Positions 1 through 9,304 of a DNA stretch of 64,000 nucleotides are shown here, piece after piece; the first letter of the stretch is position 1; the number at the start of each line of letters is the position of its first letter. The DNA comes from Azolla caroliniana (taxonomy: Eukaryota; Polypodiophyta), in the NCBI GenBank assembly GCA_043228905.1, contig JBHGNT010000009.1, positions 3,720,001 to 3,784,000 of the forward strand. The letters run 5' to 3'. The position numbers and the translations under genes are program-made. Below the pieces are notes generated by a model. That model did no database searches, was not told the origin of the DNA, and was given only the letters and a program-made list of their open reading frames with translations.

Positions 1-1067
1 GAGAGCTACGTAAGCAAAGGCCTCCTCAACGTCATTCATTCGGATGTATGGGGACCGGCTCAAATGCCGAAGATCGGCGGATGCCGATACTATGTCACCT
101 TCATCAACGACTACTTGCGCTACACATGGATCTTCCCGATGAAGAAGAAGAGCGAAGTGCTCTCCTACTTTCAAAAGCTCAAGAGCCAAGTCGAAAAATA
201 AACCGGTCGGCACATTCGATGCCTACGATCGGATGGAGGCAAGGAGTACTTCTCCAATGAATTTATCTCCTACCTCCAAGGTGAAGGCATCCGGAGAGAA
301 TTCTCATGCTGACACACACCCCAACAAAATGGAGTCGTCAAAAGGAAGAATCGGCACATACTCGAGGTAGCACGCACCATGATGCATGAGAAGCACATGC
401 TGAACTTCTATTGGGCCAACGCGGCATCCACAGCCGTCTATCTCATGAATCAATGCACCAATAGTGGAATACTGAGCTAACTCTATACGAGCTCCTTGTC
501 GGAAGGAAGCCGATCCAGTCGCACCTCAAGGTGTTTGAAAGCATTACGAATGTACGCATCCCGAACGAAAACTGACAAAAGCCCGACACGAAGTCAAAGA
601 AATGTATCCTCATAGGATACTCATCTGAGAAGAAGGCATACAAGTGCTATAACCCTTCGACTCAAGCGGTTTGGGTGAGTCGAGACGTAGTCTTCGACGA
701 ATCGGCATCATGGTATGAGCCGATTCGGCTCCACCCGACTTGACCGAAGAAGAGTTGAACGCCAAGCCCTTCACCAAAGGACTATCCAAGCTCTACCGAG
801 CTAAGTGGACCACACAAGCCTTCAAGCCTTCCAAATGCAACTCAACTAGGGGCTAGATCGAGCAAAGGCAAAGGTAAGATGCCCGAATATGAAGTCAACC
901 ACCCCGACAACAGTGATTCGGATGTGTCGGCTCCCTCACTAGATAGTGAGTTTGGTTTACCCACCATGCAGGCACCCGGAGTACAAAAGGCGCTCACATC
1001 GGCGAGCAAAAAACTTCGACGCTAATCTAGAGAGAAGAACCTCGTCGCTCCATTCAGCTACAACGAG
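1..1067 (+). pseudogene. Ty1/copia pol fragment (integrase to start of reverse transcriptase)
   Basis: Frame 1 reads as a copia integrase core: HSDVWGP near base 52, SDGGKEYFS near 220, then QQNGVVKRKN near 325. The third catalytic residue, normally Glu in the motif NGVVERKNR, is Lys here, so the integrase would be inactive. In-frame stops lie at 199-201, 310-312 and 478-480, and a frameshift near 470 moves the reading to another frame, where the copia signatures CILIGYSSEKKAYKCYNP and SRDVVFDESASWY are seen (600-720). The fragment ends in the RT-leading motif VAPFSYNEY at about 1040-1067, where gypsy-1 has inserted; the copia reading resumes at 15612. The left end is cut by the window. Classification is confident; the exact lineage is not determined. 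Confidence 0.9.
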
Positions 1068-1072
1068 TATAT
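1068..1072. repeat. Target-site duplication (left) of gypsy-1
   Basis: TATAT immediately left of the left LTR; the same five bases lie at 15607-15611 immediately right of the right LTR. Joining the flanks at this point restores the copia RT-leading motif, so it is the true insertion site. Confidence 0.9.
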
Positions 1073-1532
1073 TATTAGAGATATGATCTAATGTAAGCGT
1101 ATGATAAGGAGAAGAGAATGATAGATAGATAGATAGAAAGGAGAGAGAGAAAGAAGGGTGTCGATCCACCCAACCACCCCCGAGCGAAGGGATTGAGACA
1201 GACTCGAGCCTCGATTGGCATCCCATACCACCGTTGTGGCATCGAGTCATACATGGTACTAGCGCGCTCGTGTCAACAGTTGAACCAACACGAAACAGAG
1301 TCTCGACGTAGTCAAAAGATGATCAACTGAGGGTAGCTAAGCCTCTTATTTATAGCGATACCCAAGGCCCCCATGCAAGTTCACACTTGGCCTAATGGGT
1401 TGTCTCTATCCCGAGGATTAAAAGTAATCCTCCCCTTTTTTACACTCTCGTTTAACCCTCACACTTATCCATGTGGCTAGAATACTACGGTAAATTCTCA
1501 CCACGGGATATTATATGGCCATGCCCGTAACA
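1073..1532 (-). repeat. 3' LTR of gypsy-1 (460 bp)
   Basis: On the minus strand it begins TGTTACGGGC and ends CTCTAATA, an imperfect TGTTA/TAATA terminal pair. It matches 15268-15606 closely but keeps about 120 bp (about 1264-1385) missing from the other LTR. It contains a GATA/GA-rich microsatellite (1120-1160). Confidence 0.9.
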
Positions 1533-1546
1533 TACTCCCCCTCTTT
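1533..1546 (-). promoter_or_regulatory. Polypurine tract of gypsy-1
   Basis: Minus strand AAAGAGGGGGAGTA directly before the 3' LTR start TGTTAC. It is the usual plus-strand primer position and is near-identical to the tract before the gypsy-2 3' LTR (50321-50334). Confidence 0.8.
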
Positions 1547-1616
1547 AAAACATTGCACTCTTGCAATGGAAAGTAAGGGAAGTTAGTTCCAAGAGTATTT
1601 TCGCGTTCCCATGTGG
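1547..1616 (-). pseudogene. Gypsy-1 pol, last ~23 codons, severed from the rest by M1
   Basis: The minus-strand reading ends in FPLQECNVLK, matching the C-terminus FTLQECNLLK of gypsy-2 at 50290-50325. It continues the chromodomain-type tail that stops at 9305. The 7684-bp M1 element separates the two parts exactly at a duplicated GTGG. Confidence 0.85.
1613..1616. repeat. Target-site duplication (left) of M1
   Basis: GTGG at 1613-1616 and again at 9301-9304. Removing 1617-9304 restores an uninterrupted gypsy codon run (DATxWE-like), as in gypsy-2 near 50250, which supports a 4-bp duplication. Confidence 0.85.
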
Positions 1617-1649
1617 AACACCGGGTCATTTGAAACAGGTAATATGTCG
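1617..1649 (+). repeat. M1 left terminal inverted repeat
   Basis: 33 bp starting AACACCGGG. Its reverse complement is at 9268-9300 with one mismatch at the sixth base (C versus T). Similarity stops sharply after base 33. Confidence 0.9.
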
Positions 1650-2379
1650 TATTCTCTTTTGGCATAGTTGGCCAGATGTAGAAAAGTACCCTATTTTAGC
1701 CTGATATCGAAAATATACAATGCATGCGTACCCCTTTTGCGACTTGATGGTTAAATATAGAACAAAAAAAACCTAGCAATTACTAAATTGTATATGTGTC
1801 CACATTCGTGTCAATTTGCATATCATGGAGCACAATTGAAGACTTGGTTCAATATAAAGTTCTAAAATTGGTATCCATATTCAAATTGTAGAGTAAAACT
1901 ACATAAACCGTAATTATAAATATGTGGTTTTGGGTTTAGGAATAAAGTAGTACCCCACTTGTTGGACGGGTATATCGATAGTTTCATTGTATAATGTCAT
2001 ATAGTTCATGACAATGTAATTGGTAAGAGTAACAATTACGTACGACATTCATTTATACTATGTGGAACCAGTAGACTTGAACCGTAGGTAACTAAAAGCC
2101 TCTTATTATCAAAAACATTCGCCTTTTCATATACAGTCATGCTAACGGAAATGAGAAATTACGATATCATGTTAATATCTCAAACTGAAGAAGAGCATGG
2201 TGACCAATTATATGTAAATACAAACTACGGTTCCAATAATGATTAAAAAGGGAAATTATGAACAGGTGAATTTAATTAAACGATAAACAATTACAGATGT
2301 TCTCATATACAAATATAATATGAAGTGATGGTGAACATTATGCCTCAAAATCCTCAATTTTTACATTACGCCATCTACA
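1650..2379. other. M1 left subterminal noncoding region
   Basis: About 730 bp between the left TIR and the methyltransferase stop codon. It is AT-rich with no coding signal. It presumably holds the 3' UTR and any transposase-binding sites. The words TTATGCCTCAAA occur here (about 2339) and near the right end (about 9133) in the same orientation, which may be chance. Confidence 0.6.
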
Positions 2380-4496
2380 TCAATCTATAAGCAAATCAGG
2401 CAGAGCAGGCTCCTCTGGCGCTGATTGTTCTAGACTGTTTTCATTCGTGTCATCTCCAAGCTCTCCCGAATCTGATGTATGGTCAAACTGTGCTACATCT
2501 TCCAGGTCCACCAGCTCCCCTACTTCTTCATCAATTGGTTCCATTGGTTCTCGTGAAGTCATCTGGAACATCTCTGTCTCGTTGATGTGTTTTGCTCCGA
2601 CTTCTTGATCCTGATCTGGACAATCCCAGATTCCTGTGATCCTCATTTTGATGAAGTTAACTTGAGCAGGGTCCTTCTCCAATGCAACACAATTTCTAAA
2701 CATCTTCAATGCACAAGCTGTCGTTGTACCTAATGGTCGCATGAACACAAACAAGTATATATGAGAAGTAACGTCTTAAACTTGATCGACAGTATTGAAA
2801 TTAAATATATATATTATACCTGTGCCAGAGAACAAGTCTAGGACCCAATCATCTGGATTCGAGAAGAGCTCTATGAGGCGGTTGATCAATCTTTGAGGTT
2901 TTTGATAAGGGTTCACCATACTTTTATCCCCTGACACATGTCTTAATTTTTTGGTTACAGCTGGGCACATGATGTAGTTAACCACGTTACGCTCATTGAC
3001 ATGTGCTCTAGCCTTCTTCTTTGTAATTGAATCATAGTAGCCCACACAAAAATGTTCGACCGCACTAACCATTCGATCGCCAGGGCTACGTGTAATATTT
3101 GTTTTGATCCTATAGAGAAAGAAAATCAAGTATTAGAGGTGTAAATGTGTACATATAATAAGAAGTATTGTAATGAGTAAAAGCGAACTATAACGCACCA
3201 ATGCATGTGTTTAGTGGCATGACAACAGGACTTCAAAGCTGTTGTGACTGACAGTGATTGCCCCATGCTATGAAATATGACTATCCTCCACAAGGGGGCC
3301 AATGTCAGTTCTGCGAAATCCTTTACCATTTTCTCGATCTGAGGGTACTTGAAAGGCACATCATCATATGTTGATCCCGCAATACGGAAACCATATGGTA
3401 TGTCAGCTATCAGCAAAGTGTAGTGCCTTCTCGGTAACAGTTCGAGCATCTGGGATACTTCGCCATTGAAAACACTATAATGAAGCTGTTTGAAAGGATC
3501 GGACCTATGCAAAAAACTCTTTACAGTCTCCGAATCCTCGGGCAGTTCCATTTCCTTCCCTTTGGTCATTCTCTTCTCATATTTCGCACGTTCTAAGTGC
3601 ATGATGAAGGCCGCTGGAATACCGTCATTATTGTCGTTGTTCTTTTTCGATTTTGATGGTTTCTGCAAGTGTCATTGTTGTTAGCAGGGAACATTAGTTT
3701 CTAACATATCAACATTCAAAAGACACATACCCATTCTCTAAATACAATAAAATATTCCTCCAATGCCTTGTAGGAAGAAGTTATCGGGCAGGCTTGTTCA
3801 ACTTCTTCCCATGTCGGTAAACTCAGTTTTTGCATCATCAACTCCTGAATCTTCATGTATACCTTGTGACTGCACAATCAATATGAAATTAGAAATAAGA
3901 TATTCAAAATAATTGAAGACTTTCATGAAAAGGTATACTATAAACACTTACTTTTGCAAGTCTGTTACCATCTCGTCCAAACTAAATTCCTTGGCGACCA
4001 CTCGAGATAGCACGGATATTAACAATCTATCATCTTTGATACCTTGTAATGATCTCCAAGGTAAAAGTTTCATGTCCTCTGCTAACTCCTCGATTACCAA
4101 GTCGCTTTTTCCCTTGGTCTTTGATTTCATCTCAACTTGTGGATCAATTCTTCCCTTTTTTTATCTTTGCCCCTTGACTTCTTTCCGCTCCCACATAGAG
4201 AATATTTTGTCTTGGAGATCCCACACCTCTCCGGTCCGAAAAGCTAGTTGAAACCAAGAATCATATTTTCGGAGACCTTCGGATTTGGTACTCTCATCCA
4301 CTGCAATCCCTACTTCCAATAAACACTGGCGTCGCAATCCAGGCCACAATCTTGGACCAAAACGATTCAAGGCATCCAGGTATTCATGATGAAAAAATCT
4401 TATCCTCTCTATACATGACATCTTTTGCCTATAATCGTTGTCATTGTTATGGTCCCATGCGAGCAGCTTCGCCTCCTCGTGAGTTAGTCCTGCGTA

Positions 4497-4502
4497 TACA
4501 TT
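4497..4502 (-). other. Apparent 2-bp deletion (frameshift) in the ParB domain of the M1 methyltransferase gene
   Basis: The frame before the point reads ...FFKYAEC and the frame after it VYAGLTHEEAK, which together make the normal ParB-like run. Loss of one TG from a TGTG run explains the shift. No splice sites lie here, and total exon length supports two missing bases. Confidence 0.75.
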
Positions 4503-5584
4503 CGGCGTACTTGAAGAACGGCGTGAGAGGATATTCTTTGACAAGCTGTCGTCGAGCTTCGGCCGAATGTGATCCTCCGATTACATAGTATGTGTAATCG
4601 TCTGCAGAGCTATACTTGAAATCTGCTACTGTTGGGCATTGTTCTTGATCAACCATTACCAAAAATGGCACCACAGTAGCGTGAGGATTGATTTTCATTT
4701 TGCTTTTCAGGTTTTGCACATGGACGGAGTGCGGCTCCCTAATTTCCAAGGGACGTCTTCTAGTCACGGGGTCAATGGGGGGCCTTTGGATAGAAGTAAT
4801 GGGCAAATGAAATAGCTGGCCCCTGCGCACAAGTTTAGTCTTCACAATATTTTCTCTTATTTTATTTTGTTCTTACGTCAGGACACCAGAAGATAGTTGT
4901 CCGCCTGGAGCCACGACGTCGACTTGTTGGTCGTCTTCTTCTTCCACGAACTCTAATATTTCTTCTTCTTCTTCTTCGGGTCGTGGTCGTTTAGTATATT
5001 TCTTTTGAACAGGATTTGTCTTCCTAGACTTTTTCGGTGGAGTTTCTGCTTCACCGGTCATCATCTCTCCTGTCACGTACGGCCGAAGAGCTACCAACAA
5101 GTTATTTTTCGTTTGCAAGTCTTTACGCAAAGCCTTGGGATTGCAAGATTCGGGTACTAGGTTTCCCTCATCAAGTCGCAATCGCTTGTTGCCAACTGAG
5201 CTCGAGACGTCGATTAAAATACATGTAGAATCAATGTCTTCGTACTCTAGCTTGGTTACATGCCCGTAATTAAATGTTTTTCCAAGCTGAAGTTTCCCTT
5301 CCCCGTCCAATTTTGTCGTTATCAATAACAACACCCCATCCTCCTCGACATAAGAGAGACACCATTCAAGTTCGGGGTAATCCTTATATTTCACCTCAAC
5401 CGTTTTCTCCTCTTGCGTACTACCTTTGTTGATTTTGGTAGTAGCCACAGATGACTTGGATCCTCCTTCCCCCGTTGAGTCAAATAAAATCTTTTTACTC
5501 GTGTCCTTGATGAAGGAGCCAGATTCTCGTTTTGTCGGAGATCGAATCTTCAATCTAAATGAAGGAACTTTTTGTCTGGGTTCA

Positions 5585-5977
5585 CTGAAATTAAAAACGT
5601 TGGTGAAAACATAGAAACAACGTACAATTTTATCTAAATCACGTAAATTATCATTTAAATTACGTCAATTTTATGGTCCCATGCGATAGTTTTTTATCGC
5701 AAAAACAGCATTGTTTTCAACCAAAATCCGATGCAGTGCATCGGATTTGCGTTGAAAGGTAGGACCAAAATCCGATGCAGTGCATCGGATTTCGGTTGAA
5801 AGGTCCTGCCTTCAACCCAAATCCGATGCACTACATCGGATTTCGGTTGAAGGTCCTGCCTTTCAAAATTGCTTTCCAAGTTCGTTGTACAAAATAAAAT
5901 AAAATTTCTATGTGTTGAGGAAAGGAATCTTTAAGGAATCTTTAGGAATCTTAAAAAATGTAAAGAATATTACTAAC
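5585..5977 (-). other. Intron 1 of the M1 methyltransferase gene, holding three palindromes
   Basis: Donor CAG|GTTAGT at 5978/5977 and acceptor TTTCAG at 5590-5585, phase 2. This is the longest intron of the gene (393 bp), separating a tiny first coding exon from the rest. It contains the palindrome cluster at 5717-5850. Confidence 0.75.
5717..5850. repeat. Three tandem ~40-bp palindromes (parS-like candidate)
   Basis: The core AAATCCGATGCA-N-TGCATCGGATTT lies at 5724-5748 and 5768-5792, perfect with 12-bp arms around one base. A third at 5819-5843 has one mismatch between arms. Flanking TTCAACC / GGTTGAA extends the symmetry to about 40 bp in copies 1 and 3. Centres are 44 and 51 bp apart. 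The sequence is noncoding, near the divergent promoters. A repeated palindrome beside a gene with a ParB-like domain invites comparison with parS sites, but classical parS binding uses a separate helix-turn-helix domain that I do not recognise here. Confidence 0.85.
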
Positions 5978-6003
5978 CTGACGATTTTCTTTCCCTTGTT
6001 CAT

Positions 6004-6300
6004 GGTTCGTGCTGGAGGTAGTGCTGTCGACAATGTGCTTTTGAGTGCTCGAAAATTGGCCTGTGCTCTGAGCTCGATGGATTCTTTCACGTGATAATGA
6101 AAATGAAATTTCTAACCTCCTTATATAGAAGACTTTAGCATTCCTTTTAAAATAAAAAATAATTTTTAATTATTTGTTTTTTAGGAAAATTTCGGAAAAT
6201 AATATAGTTAATCTAAGTGTTCGGGTAGTTATAGAGTTAGGCTTTAGCATTCCTTAATTTTCTCAAAAGAAGGTTTTAGAATACAGTTAGACTCCCTCAA
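6004..6300. promoter_or_regulatory. Divergent promoter region between the two M1 genes
   Basis: The minus strand has a TATA-box-like CTATATAAGG at about 6119-6128, about 120 bp before the methyltransferase ATG (6003). On the plus side AATAATATAG near 6200 is a weaker candidate for the 6301 gene. The words CTTTAGCATTCCTT occur twice (about 6132 and 6242). The shared short region suggests co-expression of both genes. Confidence 0.55.
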
Positions 6301-8973
6301 ATGTCTTCTTCTACAAGTAGAACATCTCTTTTTTCTATTGCCCCCTTTTCATTGTCAGACAACTCGTATTTCTCAATAGAAGAGTACGACCACAAAAAAC
6401 ATTCGCGGCTTAAACAGAAAAGTGTGGCTCCTAGTACTTCGAATTCTCTGTTTTCAATTGATCCTGTCGATGGCTCTCTTCATGCAAGCTTACAAGCGGA
6501 CAATTCTTCATCGATAGATAACAATAGCATTACTAAACCTCTAGCATTTAAAAGAGTTCCTCGACAAGTTAGTGAAAAGAGATTTAATTTCTTATGTTCT
6601 GATCGTCAACTTCTATGCGACTTGAACAAATCGTGTTGTGCGAATCTCTGTCTATCAACTTATGGAAAGTCAAGGTTACGTGAAACACGACAAAAATACT
6701 TGTCGCTTAATGGGGAAGAGCAAGATACATTTCTTCTTACACATATGCAACTTAAATTGGATCACAAAGCAGGGCCTAATTCAACACAAGTTGAATATTT
6801 CCTTGGACTAAATACCAAGTGTTGTCGAGCAGCTTTTAAAATCACTCATAGCATTGGAAATATGCGGCTGCAACGAGTTCAAGAGCGACTTCTAAAGGGC
6901 TCCTATGTACAGTTCGATCAAAATGGTTCTGGATGTAAGGGTCAAATTGGGCAACAGGCAATTAGGTGGATGGAGGTATATTTTTCAAAACAGTGCGAAG
7001 TTATGCCAACGATAGGAAGACTTCATTTGTCAGATAACTTTACTCGAAGGGAAGTTTACCAATCGTACAAGGACGACATGTCTTCCGATGTTGAGCCTTA
7101 CATACAGTACAGGCATTTTAATTGACTATGGAGGTTACAATTTAATAACGTGGTTATCCCACGAAAGGTGCGAATGGGAGTCTGCTCAATATGTGCGAGT
7201 TTAAAAAGTATGGCCAAGGGTGGAAAATCAGATGTAGAGATCAAGAATTACAAGAACCTGTTAAAAGAACATCGTGAAAGTCAGGCATTGGAATGTACTA
7301 AGGCTATGCATCACCGACAAAAAGCGTTTCAATCTCCCGAAAAGTATATGTGCATGATTATTGACGGCATGGATCAAAAGAAAACTTGTTTGCCGCATTT
7401 TCAAAGACTCCCCAAGGATATTGGAGATGAGTGTCTTGTGCAAATGCATCTAGTGGGTTGTTTGACATATTGTCAAACTATAAGACCGCAAGTGTTCTTA
7501 ACTTATCCCAATATCCACAACGACCCTAATCTTACTATCACTGTCATGCACAGGGTATTGCAATCATGGTCAGGTATACTCCCGCCAGTTCTATATGTGC
7601 AACTAGACAACACAACAAGAGAGAATAAGAACTCAACTGTCTTTGGCTATCTAAGCATGCTAGTAGAGAGGGGCATATTTAAAAAGATAAAGGTTAACTT
7701 CTTGTTGGTTGGTCATACCCATGATCACATAGATCAAATGTTCAGTAGGTTCTCAAAGAAACTTGCTCGCTGTAATGCTTTCACACTTCCCATGCTATCC
7801 AAATTGATTAGTGAAGCATATACACCAAAGCCTGAAGTACAACACTTGGAAGAAGTATACGACTTTAAACGTTTCTGCATGGATAGTGACGGGACTAAAG
7901 GTAGGGTGCTTGCACCTCTTAATAATATAAGTTTCAACCATGTCTTCCTCATAAAACAAAGATCGGCCCACCTGAAGATGACGGTGTTGTTTGTGAAACA
8001 ATACTCATCTAGTGCACAATGGGAGCCCCAAGAAGGTTGTAGGCTCCTTCTTCATATCCCAGATGAACCTCTACATGGTGCACAACAAATGCCATATGAT
8101 GATCATAAAAATGTAGCACCAAATAGTACTATTGATGAACAAAGTGCATATTGGTTGAGATGTCTAGCATAGAAACAAAATAATATTGATCGGACTAAGA
8201 AGTATGTCGGTGATGAGGATGTTGAATGGTGGGAGATTTTCTTCACCCATCAACGCACCATTTTAGATAATTACATCGCCGGTTTATGGCCAATCCGTAT
8301 CCCATTCACATGGAACATTGGGATGACATCAACGATATCGCAGACTCATCACCAACAATCGAATAATATGGAGCTTCATGATTTAGTTCGGCCACTGCAA
8401 AGAGATATTTATGTGGGACCAAGAAAGTCACGTACTGTTGAGGCAAGATGGCAAGGTAATTTGCAAGAACTACAAGTGGGAATGTTGGTTGCAACATTAG
8501 CAGGGGACGATACCTTGGGCCATCCATTTTGGATTGCAAAAATTATTGAATTAGTAAGGGATGAAGAAAGTAGTCAAACAAAGTCAATAGTAGTCCACTG
8601 GTATCAGACAAATTCACCTGATGCATTTACAGGAAAGTATTCTTTAGAGATGGTTAAGGATGTCGGATGTTCAAGCAGAAAGAGAAGAAGAAAGAATATA
8701 CCGAGCACGGCTACTCTCGCACTAGACCGTGTTGACATACTAGTATATGACTTCTCATTGACAAAATCAGGTCATCTAAGACAAGCAACTATCAAGATAA
8801 TAAAGGAGAAAATCCCAAACATGGTGTCAAACGAAATACAGAGAATAACCAGAAGCAATTCTCATAACCACAAAGATGTTGGGTTGGAATTGGATGAGGA
8901 TAATGCTTTGATTGCCACTGATGATGAGGATGAGACGTCAGAATGCTCTTCTAGTCCATCAGACATGTCTTAA
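6301..8973 (+). pseudogene. DUF7869-like protein, candidate M1 transposase (two premature stops)
   Basis: One continuous frame of 891 codons is broken only by TGA at 7123-7125 and TAG at 8170-8172. Each is one C-to-T change from CGA and CAG. Residues ~1-275: Ser-rich head, then a Cys-containing segment and CCRAAFKITHSIG, a helical motif typical of the family's N-terminal part. ~284-300: IPRKVRMGVCSICASLK, with a CxxC pair. ~340-480: MIIDGMDQ (Asp ~355), VQLDNTTRENKN (Asp ~435) and VGHTHDHIDQMFSRF (His/Asp ~472-478). This is an RNase H-like arrangement of acidic residues that could be a DDE-type catalytic core. ~690-850: DDTLGHPFWIAKI...IVVHWYQ, an SH3-like segment seen in family members. I recall these motifs from uncharacterised DUF7869 proteins. 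The transposase role is inferred from its being the only other gene inside the TIRs. Confidence 0.75.
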
Positions 8974-9267
8974 TATATTGGTTTGGTTCAAGCTAGGGAT
9001 TGTTTTACTACATGATCGGAAACTTTGTAAATTTGTTTTGGATGTAAACTCACGAATATGTATAATTGTAACTGGTAGACATGTTGTACATTATTTTGTA
9101 ATTTTGGTGATGTATTTTTGGAGGCATTTTACTTATGCCTCAAAGTGGTAGTCATGTTGAAATTCAATATATTTTGCCACCTTTTCTGAAAAGCTTTACG
9201 CATGCGTCGTGTCTTTTTGAAAACTGTGTGCTTTTGTGCCCTTTTTCGACGTAGTGTTCTCATAATG
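8974..9267. other. M1 right subterminal noncoding region
   Basis: About 0.3 kb of 3' flank of the DUF7869-like gene. A short hairpin (GAGGCAT 9121-9127 with ATGCCTC 9135-9141) could be part of the 3' end. The end of the gypsy pol frame reads fortuitously into this region from the right. Confidence 0.55.
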
Positions 9268-9300
9268 CGACATATTACCTGTTTCAAATGACCCAGTGTT
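9268..9300 (-). repeat. M1 right terminal inverted repeat
   Basis: Reverse complement of 1617-1649 with 32 of 33 bases identical; it ends in AGTGTT directly before the duplicated GTGG. Confidence 0.9.
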
Positions 9301-9304
9301 GTGG

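Larger units (their letters stand above)
2380..6003 (-). pseudogene. ParB/Srx-like domain - beta-class DNA amino-methyltransferase fusion (M1 copy, decayed)
   Basis: Seven coding exons fit GT-AG sites: 6003-5978, 5584-4877, 4822-3952, 3869-3731, 3662-3199, 3109-2820, 2729-2380. They sum to 2848 nt, which becomes a whole number of codons (950) only if a 2-bp loss near 4500 is allowed for. Residues ~1-245: unrecognised domain ending in a Lys/Arg then Glu-rich stretch (NLS-like). ~250-350: ParB-like domain with VIGGSHSAEARRQL and LTHEEAKLLAWDHN. ~590-850: methyltransferase with IADIPYGF (motif IV, DPPY-like) before VNPYQKPQRL and DLFSGTGTTTACAL (motif I), then VALEKD. Motif IV before motif I is the beta order of N4-cytosine/N6-adenine enzymes (N6_N4_Mtase type). 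The tail is acidic. Defects: in-frame TAA at 4161-4163 (Gln codon by one C-to-T) and the frameshift. The 54-bp intron 2 is unusually short and its acceptor less certain. The start is the first ATG after an in-frame upstream stop. ParB-methyltransferase fusions are familiar from phages and bacteria, so an ancient bacterial or phage source is inferred. It could methylate the element or host DNA; no target is visible. Confidence 0.85.
1617..9300. mobile_element. M1: TIR-bounded DNA element encoding a ParB-DNA methyltransferase and a DUF7869-like protein
   Basis: The ends are 33-bp inverted repeats (1617-1649 and 9268-9300), starting AACACYGGGTCATT, with one mismatch. A 4-bp duplication GTGG lies outside, inside the gypsy-1 pol tail. 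Contents: about 0.73 kb of subterminal noncoding DNA, the methyltransferase gene (6003-2380, minus), a divergent promoter region of about 300 bp, the DUF7869-like gene (6301-8973, plus) and about 0.3 kb of 3' flank. There is no RT, integrase or LTR, so it is a cut-and-paste type element by structure. I do not recognise a named superfamily with this gene pair. This copy is mutated in both genes. The boundaries are secure because the interrupted host element is known on both sides. Confidence 0.9.

Noticed and set aside
5717-5850. CRISPR-like array
   Set aside because: Only three units, palindromic, uneven spacing, no unique spacers of fixed length, and the genome is a plant nuclear one.
5694-5879. 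Minus-strand frame through the three palindromes, repeating the same peptide words
   Set aside because: The palindrome cluster is in an intron with good splice sites and the frame has no start or homologue; it is a by-product of the DNA repeat.
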